Source: Pseudisothecium myosuroides
Taxonomy: Eukaryota; Streptophyta; Bryopsida; Hypnales; Lembophyllaceae
Direction of reading: 5' to 3'
NCBI GenBank assembly: GCA_951799445.1
Contig: OX637295.1
Coordinates: 10,664,001 to 10,728,000, forward strand
Length of the DNA: 64,000 nt
The translations under genes and the position numbers were made by a program. Every line of letters begins with the position of its first letter. Position 1 is the stretch's first letter. The notes below the pieces were generated by a model. It had not been told where the DNA came from and ran no database searches. It saw only the letters and a program-made list of their open reading frames with translations. Of the stretch, positions 1 to 12,399 are shown one piece after another.

Positions 1-1198
1 AGAGTAGGATGGCTCGACAACGATGACGACCGGAAGCGAGCGCCACAATTGCGTCCCCTCCTGCGATCATCCCACTTCCAACCTCACGCCCTAATGCCGA
101 ATCAATGCACATTAGAGATCAGACGGTGGGAGGTGGTTGGGACCCGATCGCAAGAGACACTGGATGAACTTTTCTGATTCTCTGTTCATTCGATTGGATG
201 ATTTCTGTTCCATTGCGTGCTGCCAGTGGATGACCTGGTTGTAGAGATGAATGAGACCGTCGGTTCATTCAGCCCAGCCTCTATTCATCTCTTGCTCAAC
301 CAAGCAAGGGGGTCACTTCACCCCAGGCATGAAAGTCCACATGCGGGAGGAAAGTCAATAAGTTAACTTGAGTTAAATAAAAAGTATTTTCTATTTTTAT
401 TTATGTTCTTAATTTTTGAAATTGAAAGTAAAAGACAACTTCATGTGCTTTTTCTACCTTCATTACCTACAAAATTAAATCCCTTGTAACGTTTCCCTCA
501 ATATTTGGAATTGAATGGTTCAAATGTTTTTATGTAGGCATCCAACTATACAACCTTCAAAAAATAATTAATATTTTTAGATAATATTTTTTGAATTTTT
601 TGAATTTTTTGAATTTATATTTGAATTTCTATAAATCTACTTCAAAATATTTACTCCAAAGCGAGGTCAAAATTCTCATCAATATTTATTTATTAACAAA
701 TCCACAATCATAGGATCCTTTGGTTAACTTATTCAAGTGCATTGCCCCAAAATTTTAGAATGAATAATATCTCCACTAATTGTAAATTCAACTTCACTAA
801 ACTTCAAAATGTAGCCTTTTCAAAAAGTGAAGTTTCTTGTCTTTTAACATTTGAAGGAAAAAACATGCATGTCCTATAACTTGTAAATTTTAGTCAATAT
901 GTTGAAAAATGGTTTGAAAACATATGTCAAAAATTTTAACCAAAAAACTTCATACTTATTTTATTAAATTATAAAGTAGAAGGTGTTACTCAATGAAAGA
1001 TAAAAGTAGTATGCTACAACCTTTTGGAAGAATGTGAAATTGTTAATTTCTAAAGTGAAATTGAAACTAAATGGTCTGGTAAACAATAAATATTTTTTAT
1101 TTTTATTAATGTTCTTAATTTTTGAAATTGAGAGTAATAGACAACTTTACATGCTTTTTTATCTCCATTGAAGGGAACTGAATGGCATATATTGACCA
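1..1198. other. Intergenic AT-rich stretch with a dispersed direct repeat
   Basis: No coding region is supported. A block of about 90 bases at roughly 374-464 (T-rich, core TGTTCTTAATTTTTGAAATT) recurs at 1082-1170 in the same orientation with some mismatches. The spacing of about 710 bases and lack of recognisable ends leave its origin open: remnant of a terminal-repeat element, or a local segmental duplication. Confidence 0.4.
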
Positions 1199-1336
1199 AG
1201 GTAGGTACACCCATTCCCATCCGTGTACCCCATTCTGTCATCATGTACAAATGTAATACATTCTAAAAAGAAAATGTGTGCCTTTGCTACATAGTGACAG
1301 GATGCAGTAAATGGATGGGAATAGGTGTACCGGCCT
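1199..1336. mobile_element. Small inverted-repeat element (MITE-like)
   Basis: The two ends form an imperfect inverted repeat: the left end reads AGGTAGGTACACCCATTCCC and the right end, complemented, reads AGGCCGGTACACCTATTCCC, with pairing continuing inward for about 45 bases. The whole unit is about 138 bases and would fold into a hairpin. Short open frames on its minus strand are not coding. Target duplication is not clear. Confidence 0.55.
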
Positions 1337-1927
1337 ATCTCAAACATTTTCAAAGAGAGACGGAATGAGTATATCGCATTATTTTGTCCTGCTCAATTGT
1401 CAACTTAGAGTTGTTAATTGAAGGATGTTCAGTTTCCATTTCTCTAAAACTCTTTGTGTTTGGCAGCTTGCTCATTTGTGCTTGGCATTGTCATGTCATT
1501 GTACAAAGTTAGTGGAAATGGCGCCATCGATAAGGATTGTTTTGAGATTTTGTGCTGTTTTTGTTGTTGTGCGGTTGTGCTTGTGAAAGGTTTTTATTTT
1601 ATCCAAAGGTGAAATTTACACATTTTAGGGTATATTTTTTTGGATGGCCTTCATTCTAATGCCTTGGGAGCGAGAAGGGTCTACTTCATGAGTGTTGCAT
1701 TTGTATTGTTGCTATTGCAGAATTTGAGAATTTAAGGGTCTACATTAAATTCAATAGGTTTTATCGCGGCATGATAGAACCAACAAATTAGGGTTTTGCT
1801 AAGTTCAATGTAAGATAGTTGTTGCCAACCTTCTGAATGCAGGTGACTTACTTACTTACTTATTAAAACTTGTACAAAGTCATTTGAAGTGTTGTAACCA
1901 TTAAGAAATTGTTGGAGTTGGTTCATT
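1337..1927. other. Upstream region of the transposase gene
   Basis: AT-rich, no gene. It may hold the promoter and 5' end of the Plavaka-like element that begins to code at 1928, but no terminal inverted repeat could be recognised by eye. A short run of CTTA repeats lies near 1848-1862. Confidence 0.3.
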
Positions 1928-4900
1928 TTGGTAAATATGGATAAAACATTGGGCTGCACAAGATGTGGCCTTTTTAGGTTTTCAACGATGGCTGGTCTAT
2001 TTAGTCACCAAAGGTTTTGGTGTCAAGGGAGGCAGATAGTTGCTAATTTGTCTACTTCTAGCCCTATAATTGCAAGTGGGGTTGGTGAAGCTTTTGTAGC
2101 TGAGATTCTTGAATGTCATAGTGAGATACACAGTAGAAATGACCTTCCAACACAATTGCATGGAGGGTGCCAAATGGGAGGCTCTTCTTTTAACCTTGAT
2201 ATGTCCGGATCTCCAAGCTTGCCAACTACGCAGGACGATGATATACCTTTACAGCCATTTGATTCTAATTTTCATTTTGTAAGCTTTATCCGCAATTGTA
2301 AAAACAAGCAGGGTCTATCTGGACAAGATATTAAAGCATTACTGGATTTACTTTTTGATGATCGATTTGATCTCAAAGCTGTGACAATCAGAAGTTTGGA
2401 TGATATTGAAAAGTATGAAGAGAAGGAATTATATCCTATTGCAGATGTAAGCAAGCATCCTAACAAATGTTTTTTCAGTTTCATTATTTCAGTTTTCTAA
2501 TTCTTGCTTAGGGATTGTTGTGTTTTTTAGATTGATTGAGTGGAATGTGAATTTCTAACAATCAATGTGGCAAGGTTGGACAAAATATACATTTGCAGAG
2601 GTTGACAATGGTGATGCCAATTTGTACTTTAAAAATCCCATTCATGTTTTGACATCTTTATTCTTAGCTGCCGAGAATATTAGAGATTTCAAACTCAAGC
2701 CAACCATTAACCTATCGGGCATTGGAGAACAAATTTATACAACACCTGATACTGGATCTTGGTGGCATCAAATGCAAGAATTCATTGATTTACAATGCAC
2801 GGGAGCTGTGATTTCCCCATTGATTTTCTATTCTGATCAAACTTGCTTATCAAACAATACAAGAATCTCTGGATATCCTTTGGTGATGACAATTGGAAAT
2901 ATCTCCCTTGAAAACAGAAGAGAAGCTACTGGGCATGAGTTGCTTGCTATACTTCCTACCTTCCAAGGATCAAGTAAGTAATTCATAGTTAGTATGTTAA
3001 TGTGCTCAAAATGTTTTAGATAATGTGTTGTTTCAAGTGCATTGTTATATTTTGTATTTCATTATTTACAAGAATTTTTTTCTATAAGTTCAAAATGCTA
3101 AGTTCTAGTCATAGTGATTTTTGAAGATTTTTATTATTAAATGTTAATGATGTATCCAGATTTGTCATCCACCAAGAAGATGGAGTATCTACACCAAGGT
3201 CTTGAAATTATTTTCCACTCTTTGAAAGAAGCAAGCTTTACAGGTCTCCCTTTACTTGATCCCAAAGGAGAGCCACAAATAGTCTACCCTCTACTATTTG
3301 CGTATAAATGTGATCATCCGGAGTCATGTAAGGTAACGGCTACATATGACACCAATCTTTGCCAATCCCCTTGTAGTAGATGCATGTGTGGAAAAGAAGA
3401 TCTCAGTAATATGCGCATGCAGCACCATGTCCGCACAGAATCAAAGATGGCAGAAATATATCTAGTTATGGAACAAGTGCACCTGAATTTAGCCACAGAG
3501 ATTGGAAGAACTTGGTCGCTACATCCTATTCAAGTAAGTTCTTTGATCTTGTTCATATTGGGATTATTGGACATGGATTTAGTTTAAATTAAAACATGGA
3601 TATGTATGAATTTAATATATAACTGAAAGTACTTGCATTTGTGTGTGAAGTGCGCACTATGGGGATTTAATGGCGGTGATACAGAACTTGGCAATCCTTA
3701 TCTTGCAATACATGTTGATACCTTACACCAAAGTGACCTTGGGATATTTAAAATGATTGTTGGCATCCTACGTGAGATAGCTATTGTTCATCCACGTCAA
3801 TCCAAATTGAAGGAGTTGGATAGAAGACTCCTCTTTATTAAGAAAAATTGTCGGTTTCCATCATTTCGAATTCCTGGCAATGAGCAAGGAGGATATTTTG
3901 TTTCACAAGCCAATTTTGCTGGATTTGAACATCGAGCTGTCATGCAAGTAGCATTTTCAAAATAACACTTTATTATTGTTTATTAAGAATTTTGTTCAAG
4001 TTTTGAAATCACTACCTAATGCCATGCCATTGTTAAAATATTGCAGGTCATTGTTCTATGCCTAGTTGGCTTGTTTGATGAAAATGTTATATCGGCAATA
4101 GTGTTATTTTTGGATTGGTATGGTGTAGCATGTCGAAGCACTTTTCACACAAGTACAAGCCTGAAGCACATGGATGAACAAATGTGCAGGTACATTGTCT
4201 ACTATTGTTAGTTATTACATTCCAACTATTTTTGCATTCTCCATTTGAAGCATCCATACAACTTTGTTCATTTTCATTTGGTAATGTGCTGTATTAAGAG
4301 GTGAATGTAATTTTTTATTCAGGGCTGTCGAAGCTTTGAAAGGCTCTATATTTCAATGGCAAAGATCTGGATTTAATACCTCAAAGGTTCATATGATGAA
4401 CCATTTCAGTCAATGTATTAAAAGATCTGGATTACCATGGGAGTATTCAACAGATATGTATGAGCAATTCCACATTGCTCTTATAAAAACAGCATATCAG
4501 AGTAGCAATAGAAGAAATGCAACGCCTCAAATTGTGCGACATAATCAAAGGTTGCAGTCTTTGAGGAGAGTTGCAAAGTAAATAGAAGGACTAAAAAATC
4601 ACAAGGAAGTCAATGACACAACATTGAAAAAGGTATGAGTTTAGGAATTTAAAATAAAAGCATAGTGATGCTAGTGATATATATTATTTTATTTTATTTT
4701 ATTTTAGATTTTTGAAATTTAGAGCTAAACATGTATTTCACTGTGGACAAATATAATGATTAGTTTCTAATTTTTTTAATACAACTTTGTGTGAATGTTG
4801 CATATGTAGGCTTTGAAGACAGGTCAAAATGTTATGTCACCCATCTACTTGAATCTTCACCGCATTTGGCTGCATAGAACAAGAGATGAGTTTGGCCAAA

Positions 4901-5543
4901 CACCAGAGGTTACAAGTGGAGACCTCGTATGGGAAGAGTACATGAGTTAGCTCGAGTTTCTGTTGCAATCCAGAAATTGTTAGTGGATCAGCCAGAAATT
5001 TCCCAAGAATTTTCTCAAGCTCTACAAATTTATGAAGTACAATTGAATGTCACTTTATCACAAGTTTTGGGTTTATCTCGATGTTTAGCAATTCCTCCTG
5101 GAGCTGGAGATAGATATGGAGATTGGCCTATGTATGCTCGAGCAACAATTAATTTTCACAGCAATCCATACTTTAGCAATGTTGCATTTGAAGTAGAAGA
5201 AGACGGCATTCAACAAATCTACTACGGGCAAATACGGCTTCTATTTCAGACAAGTAGCCAATCAAATACTGGAGGTGAAAAAAGTCAAAGACAGATGGTC
5301 TTTCTGAAGTTATACACCAAAATTGAAAATGATGATTGGAGTGCATTGACAAAATGCAAATGTTTACGGTGGAGTACACAGTCTACCTTGAGAGATGTTC
5401 AAAACAGCATGCGAAGAAACTCTCAAGCACAATTGAGAGCACATTATGTGGTAACAAATATCCAAACCATTCTGAAAGTGGTACACATCATTCCACATTT
5501 TGTTACACCAGGACGCTTCTTCATCAATTGTTGGAAATTCTAG
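1928..5543 (+). pseudogene. Plavaka-like (CMC superfamily) DNA transposase gene, 7 exons, lightly disabled
   Basis: Exons as read: 1928-2446, about 2575-2973, 3160-3533, 3651-3947, 4047-4189, 4323-4632 and 4810-5543, nearly all with GT and AG borders. The N-terminus has a C2H2 finger (C-x2-C-x12-H-x4-C spacing). Exon 2 holds the SWW and IFYSDQT..YPLVMTIGNIS block of Plavaka transposases. Exon 4 holds HVDTLHQSDLGIFK, the second acidic block. Exons 5-6 hold FLDWYG, then HTSTSL, SKVHMMNHFSQ and EQFHIALIKTAYQSSNRRN. The last exon ends with the family-typical VVHIIP..FFINCW. Phases agree across exons 2-6. Damage: an in-frame TAA at 4579-4581, a frame change in the last exon before 4929, and exon 1 to 2 phases that do not agree. 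Family assignment is from motif recognition. The element is probably a recently inactivated copy; sequence error or host co-option are alternatives. Confidence 0.8.
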
Positions 5544-7304
5544 GTAGTCTTCTTGTAAAGACTTGATTGACAATTGATTTAGAAGTGTTAAGCAATGTAC
5601 AACATTGATATTTTTAACCCTGTCAAACAACTATATTGTATTGTAGTTGTGCTTGTTTATGATATTTTCTAGATACATCTTCACCATGTGTAATATTCAT
5701 ATAGAATATTTACATAGAATATTCATGTGTACTAATATGCATGTGTAAAGAATGATGGCAATACCAATCATAAATTTTAAAAGTATATGCAGAAGAAGAA
5801 CAAAAAAATTGTGCCATGAGAGTTTGTATTACTTCTATAATCCTATTAGATGTCATGTGCATGCATTTCAAGTACCAAATGACAACTTTGGTGCATTAAT
5901 GAAGGAAAATTTACATGTACACTATATTTGTGCTTGGTTACAAAAGGAAATCAGTATTGTAGTGTGGCTTTGTCTACCATTAGGTATGCTAATTAGTATC
6001 CAAACTTCATTCACCTAAATTCTACATACAATATAATTACAATGTGATACAAACTATTTACTAACTAAGTCTATGTTTACTAGCAATTGTTAATTTTAGA
6101 TGCCCTTTTAATAATTAGATATCAATTTGTGAGGTTGTTCCTATAGTGAATTCAAATCCATCTTTATTCATTGAGTTTCATGTACTGCAACAAAAAAGAT
6201 GATATAAGCCTATGAAGAACAACACTACAGTAAGCTACTATTAGCAAATTATCTATCAAAGTACAATAATTTGCAGCAATATGACATTTATTTCAAATAT
6301 TTAAAAAAAATGTTGGTGCCAAATTGACAGTCAATTGGCTCTAGAATAGCTTAAAAAATATGTGAACGTCAAAATAGTGTGAAAATGACATTGAAGTATT
6401 GTTACTTACCATGTCTTTTAAAGTGGCATTGAAATTGTGCATATGATAATTGTAGTGCAATGGCACCAAATAGGCATTGAAGAAGGGAATGTCAAAATTG
6501 TGCCTACATAAAGTTAAAATATTATTGTCATGATGCAAAAATGGCAATACATTTGCCAAAAATGAATTCAGAATTAGTTCACATTAGAAAAGTGTCAAAA
6601 AGGCATTCAAATAGTGTTAGCTAAATTGGCATGAACATTGCATTGAAAATGTGCATGTCAACAATGCTCTAACAAAACAACAAAATGGGATGCAGATGAT
6701 AAAGGAATAGTGCATATCTAGAGTTGCACTAAAGCAGCATGAAACTGACATTGGAAAACTACATTGTAAATTGACATGAAAGTAATAGTCAAATGGTTCA
6801 ATCACTATGGCATGGAAATGGTAACAAAATTGCACTAAAATGGCATATACATGACATTGCATTATTCCTTCTCTGTTATTGCAACAATAATATTAGAATA
6901 ATTCATGTGAAATTGGCATCAAAATAACACATAAATAGTGCATGTCCAGTTTAGCATCATTTTGACCCTCAAAATAAAGCCAAGTTGACTTTGGATTAAT
7001 GCACACCAAAATGACGTTAAAATGGCTCCACAATGATGTGAGGCTGACAATGCTAACTTCACATGAAAATGATACTATGAATTTGGTGCCACCTCAGTAT
7101 CAAAGTGAATCCCAAAATGACACTAAGGTGGACTCCATGTTAGATTGCTGTCAAAATGGCATCCAAATATTCTTGCCCAACTTTTCTGATGTAGGTAATC
7201 GTACAGCAGGCCAAATTATCAAAAATAATTGCGGGTTAGGACCTACCAAGCCACGGATGGCAAGGTTGGTACTAACCTGCTACAGAATATTATTTTGATG
7301 ACTT
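5544..7304. other. Intergenic, with a repetitive GGCA/GACATT-rich block
   Basis: No gene is supported. From about 6340 to 7160 the sequence is built of degenerate short units resembling AAAATGGCATTGAAAATG, in irregular spacing, suggesting an old decayed minisatellite. The short open frames here are by-products. The part just after 5543 may be the 3' flank of the transposase element. Confidence 0.35.
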
Positions 7305-7490
7305 GGCCTACTTTGCAATTATCGGATATAATGTCACTGTAGGAGAGTTGAGCTGTTTGATTTCTTTGATTGCCTAATCAATCAAAACATGCTACAAGGC
7401 CTACTTTGCAATTATCGGATATACTGTCACTGTAGGAGAGTTGAGCTGTTTGATTTCTTTGATTGCCTAACCAATCAAAATATGCTACAA
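7305..7490. repeat. 93-bp tandem duplication, two copies
   Basis: The unit starting GGCCTACTTTGCAATTATCG at 7305 repeats from 7398 with only about three differences, ending in TGCTACAA. A partial, more diverged relative (AACCAATCAAAA...GGCGAAA.TCTCCT) is at about 7733-7779. No coding function is visible. The high identity indicates a recent duplication. Confidence 0.85.
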
Positions 7491-7554
7491 AGGCGAAAGT
7501 CTCCTACATTTAGATTAATATGTTAGGTGAATTGCACTCACTAAATTAATGCCA

Positions 7555-7617
<63 letters not shown>
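7555..7617. repeat. AAT microsatellite
   Basis: About 21 uninterrupted AAT triplets. This is a simple-sequence repeat with no coding role, likely length-variable between individuals. Confidence 0.95.
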
Positions 7618-8559
7618 TGGTAATAGCAGATTTCTCTAAGATTTTTCTCACTCCCAAACCAATGAAATTTCTACTTCATACCGACCATGTTGAAAATTTG
7701 CACAAGGTCTGTAGTGAATGTTATCAATCTTAATCTGCCTCTCCTTAACCAATCAAAACAAGCCACGACGGCGAAACTCTCCTGCATTATGTAGACAAGC
7801 CCTTCAAAACTAAACAGTAAACACATGAAAAAAATTCAACAAAACTACAAATTCTCACCACCAAATCCGTCATGACAATCTTGACGGAGTAGAAGCACCA
7901 TGACACCTTCTTTCATTAATAACAGCACCAACTAGAATTTATTCAGAGTGAAATCATGCTAATAAATCAGAACAGAGCAAATCAAACCACCGGCGAACTC
8001 TTGAAGACAAGGACTCATTGCTCAACTTTGCAAAACAAGGTCTCAAGGATTCCTGTCCATGTTGATTCAAAACATGCTCCACGGGTTCTCAAGAATGTTA
8101 TCATGAACCCCAGGCGAATTCAGAGAATCTAATTCACAGAGCAGATTGCACAACACAAGGAACTGCACAGTGTGGTCATGCCCATCAGAAACTAAGAACA
8201 TGCCACAAAAACAACAACAAAGATGATCTCCAACTTCAGAATCTGTACAAGCAAATGATCCTAGCTCTCAAGAGGAGAGAAAACGTAAGGGCGATCAGGA
8301 AAATGACATTGCAAAGGACTAAAGGTTTTGGATTAAGCAGCAAGGAAGCGATCCCTGGAATTCATTGGCACACTTTAGATTCTGTGAAAGAAGATTTGGA
8401 ATTGGAATCCAAGTCAATCGTTTTTTGGAATTGGTGGAAGGGAGATGGGCAAGCATGCTCGTCTGTCGGTGTACGGTGAATGCCGGCTTATTTTGGGAAT
8501 GCACTCGGGTTAGGGTTTAGGGTTTTCAGGGTTTAATCTTTAAGGACTGCACACATTAT
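7618..8559. other. Intergenic with a telobox-like motif
   Basis: No gene is recognised; the frame at 8255-8479 has no recognisable motif. At 8507-8540 lies GGTTAGGGTTTAGGGTTTTC followed by AGGGTTT, a cluster of plant telomere-type TTTAGGG units. Such motifs occur near promoters of growth-related plant genes and also as interstitial telomeric relics. No adjacent gene was found to choose between these. Confidence 0.35.
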
Positions 8560-9100
8560 GGGTTTTAGTTTTAGTTTTTTGGTGTATTTGACATAGAAGG
8601 TGTATGAATTGAGGCAAAAGTAGTAGCTTGCATTCATGGTGAGCCAAATCTAATGACAAAGTAGCAACTTCAAATTGCAATGAATTGTCATGCTCATGTC
8701 AAGGAAGAATGCTCATTCATCACGCTCTAGGTTTTCATTGTGAAGGTCGGATGAAATAAATGGATAATATTCTCCAGGATGAAAACGTGACGGATTTCTT
8801 GACAAGATTCGTGACAAGGGTCGTGGCACTGCATACTTAATATAATAGATGGCACTCCCAATTTGGATTACTATTTTACACTTCCTTGTATGTTTCAAAA
8901 GTTACAAAATGGTGTGGCATATTTTGTTTGTATGGTTTTGTATTAGACCACGATAAGGTTTAGATGTTAAAATGCCATCCAAATGAAAGATGCTAATTGT
9001 TGAATTATGAAATGGTGTATATTGTGCCATATTTTAGTATATAATTTATATTCTAAGAGCCAAATATGGTACTATACATACATGGTTCATTACAAACCTT
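8560..9100 (+). repeat. Dispersed repeat, copy 1
   Basis: This block is related to 33290-33620 in the same orientation. Shared words include GTATTTGACATAGAAGGTG / GTATTTGATATAGAAGGTG, GGCACTCCCAATTTG / GGCACCCCCAATTTG, and the stretch with GATGTTAAAATGCCATCC / GATGCTAAAATGACGTCC. No end structure or coding capacity was recognised; it is likely a non-autonomous transposon fragment. Confidence 0.6.
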
Positions 9101-12100
9101 CAAGGATTAAGAATTTATGGGATTCAGGGTGTATAGGTTTAGACTATAATAAGAGCATCTTCCATGTACATGGCAAAACGGACCGGTTAAAGTATTATTA
9201 AGTTTTGATTGATGTGAAATTAAATACTACCATTAGAAGCGCATCAAAATTTGTATTTAAGAGGTACAAGAAGCTTTGGATTTGTAAATTAGACAATTGA
9301 AATGGACCCATTACAAGCAAGCTAAAAGACAAAAATTATAAAAGTCTTAGTAAATCATTCTTGATAAAGAAACAAGTAGTGTGGCCTTGTTTGATCTATG
9401 CCAAAATTTCATATGTAATTTTGGTAGGTCAATTTTCAAGAGCTATCAATGTAGTTTTGGTTCAATGTCAAGAGCTTTGTGTTCATGTCAATGCCAAAAG
9501 CATATTCAAAGGGAGGTTCTTGTGTACCAATTTTGTCCAATGCATTGTCCATCAAGTAGTTGATTGAGTGAAAACAAATATTGGTTAGTCAAATGTCCAG
9601 TGAAGGTGTCCATGTATATGAAGCGTTTTGTTGGCCTTAAGTTGAGTGCGTTTGCAATTGAACTAGCATGAGCAGTCACTTGCAAAATGTCATTGCAAGC
9701 AATTAAATGATTGTAAGTGAGATGAAGTCTTGAGCACATTGATTTGTATCCTGATTTGAAGTTTGTGGTTTTGTAATGGTCTATTATGAATGCGCAATTG
9801 GAAGAGTAAATGTGATAGTGATTTTATGAGCAGAAGTTTATTTTGAATGCGTCATTTTGAATTGCAGTTGCTGTAATTGTCGTCTCTAGTATTTAAGAAT
9901 AAAATGTATAGTTTAAAATTAAGAATATCTTTTACAATTAAATAATGAAAAAATTTCGTCATTTGTATCCAAGATGAAAATCCTTCCCACGTACACGAAA
10001 CTACAATGCATAGCTTTTGTCTTCAGATGTTGATATGTAATTGCTTAGAACAGTGTACAAAAATTCCCAGTGCGGTAAGATAGTCTGTCGGCTATGTAAC
10101 GAGCGCCCTCAGTCGAAGTTGATCATGGGTATAATGAACACTGGCAGAAATGAAACCTTGGAATTTAATAACTTTGAAGATGAATACCGTACCTTGTGAT
10201 TTAAAACTCTACTGGGGTAAGTGCAATTTTACCAATACTCTGCCTCCAAACGTGTGCTATTTCATCTTGTTTCAAAGGTGAAAAATAATCAAAATATCAG
10301 TTGAAAGAAAGTACTCTTATCTACAGAGGAGGATATATAATTCACACTACACAAAGTGAAAAAGAAAAGAGTTGATTACTCAGCTTCAGCTATTGAACTT
10401 GCTCTTGCAAACCTTTCACATCTCCACAGGCTTCTTCGTTAACTACAATCTGATCATATAAGATATTATACGACATTATAAGATATTATTGAAGGAAAAT
10501 TTGGACTTGATTCTCAGTTGTTGCCCCGATTGTTGCCAAGGAAGGGTTCGATGACGTCGAGCGCTTCCTCAACTACACTTGTGGCGACGAGCAACAACGG
10601 AGGATTAACAATGAATACCAGAGCTTTGAGGATACAAAATGGGTGGAGCAATCGAATTCACCACCCGTGCTGTTGTTATCGATCCCTCACTGCACAGGGA
10701 CCGGAGTTGATTGATCGATTCAATACGGTTTGTTCAATTTGATATTAACGTACGTCAGGCAACCATCACGCCGAGTATATATAATGCCTCCGTCAAGAAT
10801 CTTTCGCAAATAAGCCAGCATTTGGCCTGTTCCAAGATCAACTTGGAAAACGTCAACCAATTTCTCCTTCTTCGATCGTCACAAATATCTGCAGCTGATT
10901 GCACGCACTCACGACAATCTGAGGTACATTGAAACTTTCACGACATAGCTAGGATTTAGGGTTGTGAATTCTCTCACCAACACATACTGTACATAATTAA
11001 TTACCACCTATTTCATTTTTCATTCCAATACAAATATTTGATGAATACTACTCTAGGCAGTCTAAACCAATCAATTGTGTCCTAATTTGTTGTTTAGGTC
11101 AAGGTGCATACAGAATTGGTTGCATTAATGTTTCAAGTATATTGTTCATAACTGAATGTCACGCTGTTGCTTGCTTCAAATATATTTGTTCATAATTGAA
11201 TGACTGTCACGTTGTTGTTTCAATTAAAAGATGGAATCTCTTTTCTTAACCCCTTGACGACATGATTCAATCGCTTGCAACTGCGCTAAGTCTACAACTG
11301 CAAAATTTGGGTGGCTTCATTCTACACACGAAGTTGGTAATTGCGCACCTAGTATCTGTAAGATCCTGAAGGTCTGAACTGCTGCACTCCAAAAAATTAC
11401 TGACCTCCCTGTACATGAGTTTGGATTGAAACCTTACAATTGACCAGTACGGATTCTGTGTTGCTTGTGTTCAATAGGTAGCTGTTGCCAGTATCATCAG
11501 TTGCATTCTTGCACATCCCCCAAATTCTAGACACACACTGTATGTACAGTTTTTGTCCATGCTTTCCATAATTAAAGCACCATGGTCCAAAACAACTGAC
11601 ACTTTGCACTTACAAAACTTGCAGTGCCACTGAACTTCAAGCCACAGCAAGAATGCTGAGCATCATGACATCATCAAGTAGATGGATAATACTGGTAAGT
11701 AAACATGCCGCCAGGTTGAAAGCATTTCAAATTTGTACTTGTCTGGAGCACAGTCAGCGTACGACGCACGTCCTCCAGGAAATAAGTTAACCCTGTAATA
11801 AGGACAGGCTGAGGATGGGCTGGTCACCGTGGAAATCACCCTTTTGATATTGTGTGAATCATTTGCTTAAAAAAAAATCCAAAAGCACTCATTGGAGGTC
11901 AAACTACTATGCAAGATCTTTCCTTTCTGCACAAAATTCCAAGGATGAATATCTGCACTTTTGTATTACATGAAAAAATTGTGTCATGCATCAGACACTT
12001 CGTGTCCGCAGCAACGTTATAGGGTTAAAAAGGTTCCTCTACTATAGAAATGAACACATGAGACATTTTGTATAAGGTGAAAACACACCAAACCGTCAAA

Positions 12101-12399
12101 ACTTATTGCCAATGGATTTGCCCTCAAACAAATAAGAAAACTTGGCGGAATTTTTTTTTTTTTTTCCACTACTTATGAATTATAAGGATTGAAAGGAGTA
12201 AGATTATAAATATTATAACGAAGGTTTCAAGTCCGTTTGAATTCCATTGAAGCACACAATCAATACAATCAATAGATATGTTTTTCCATTGATCAATTTC
12301 TATCTCTAGCATATTAGCTTCCAATTTTTTTAATCTTCATTGCAACCATGTCTGTTGCACGGTGAGAAGTGAACCTCATTGTCTAATGAGAGTTAGCCA
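9101..12399. other. Gene-free stretch, possible coding fragment at 10.5 kb
   Basis: No gene can be supported. At about 10520-10710 one plus-strand frame, starting with codons for IVAKEGFDDVERFLNYTCGD, is open for about 60 codons and looks amino-acid-like, while an overlapping frame is open for 74 codons. Neither matches a family I know and both stop without splice signals I trust. This may be a decayed gene piece. The rest is AT-rich unique-looking sequence. Confidence 0.3.
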
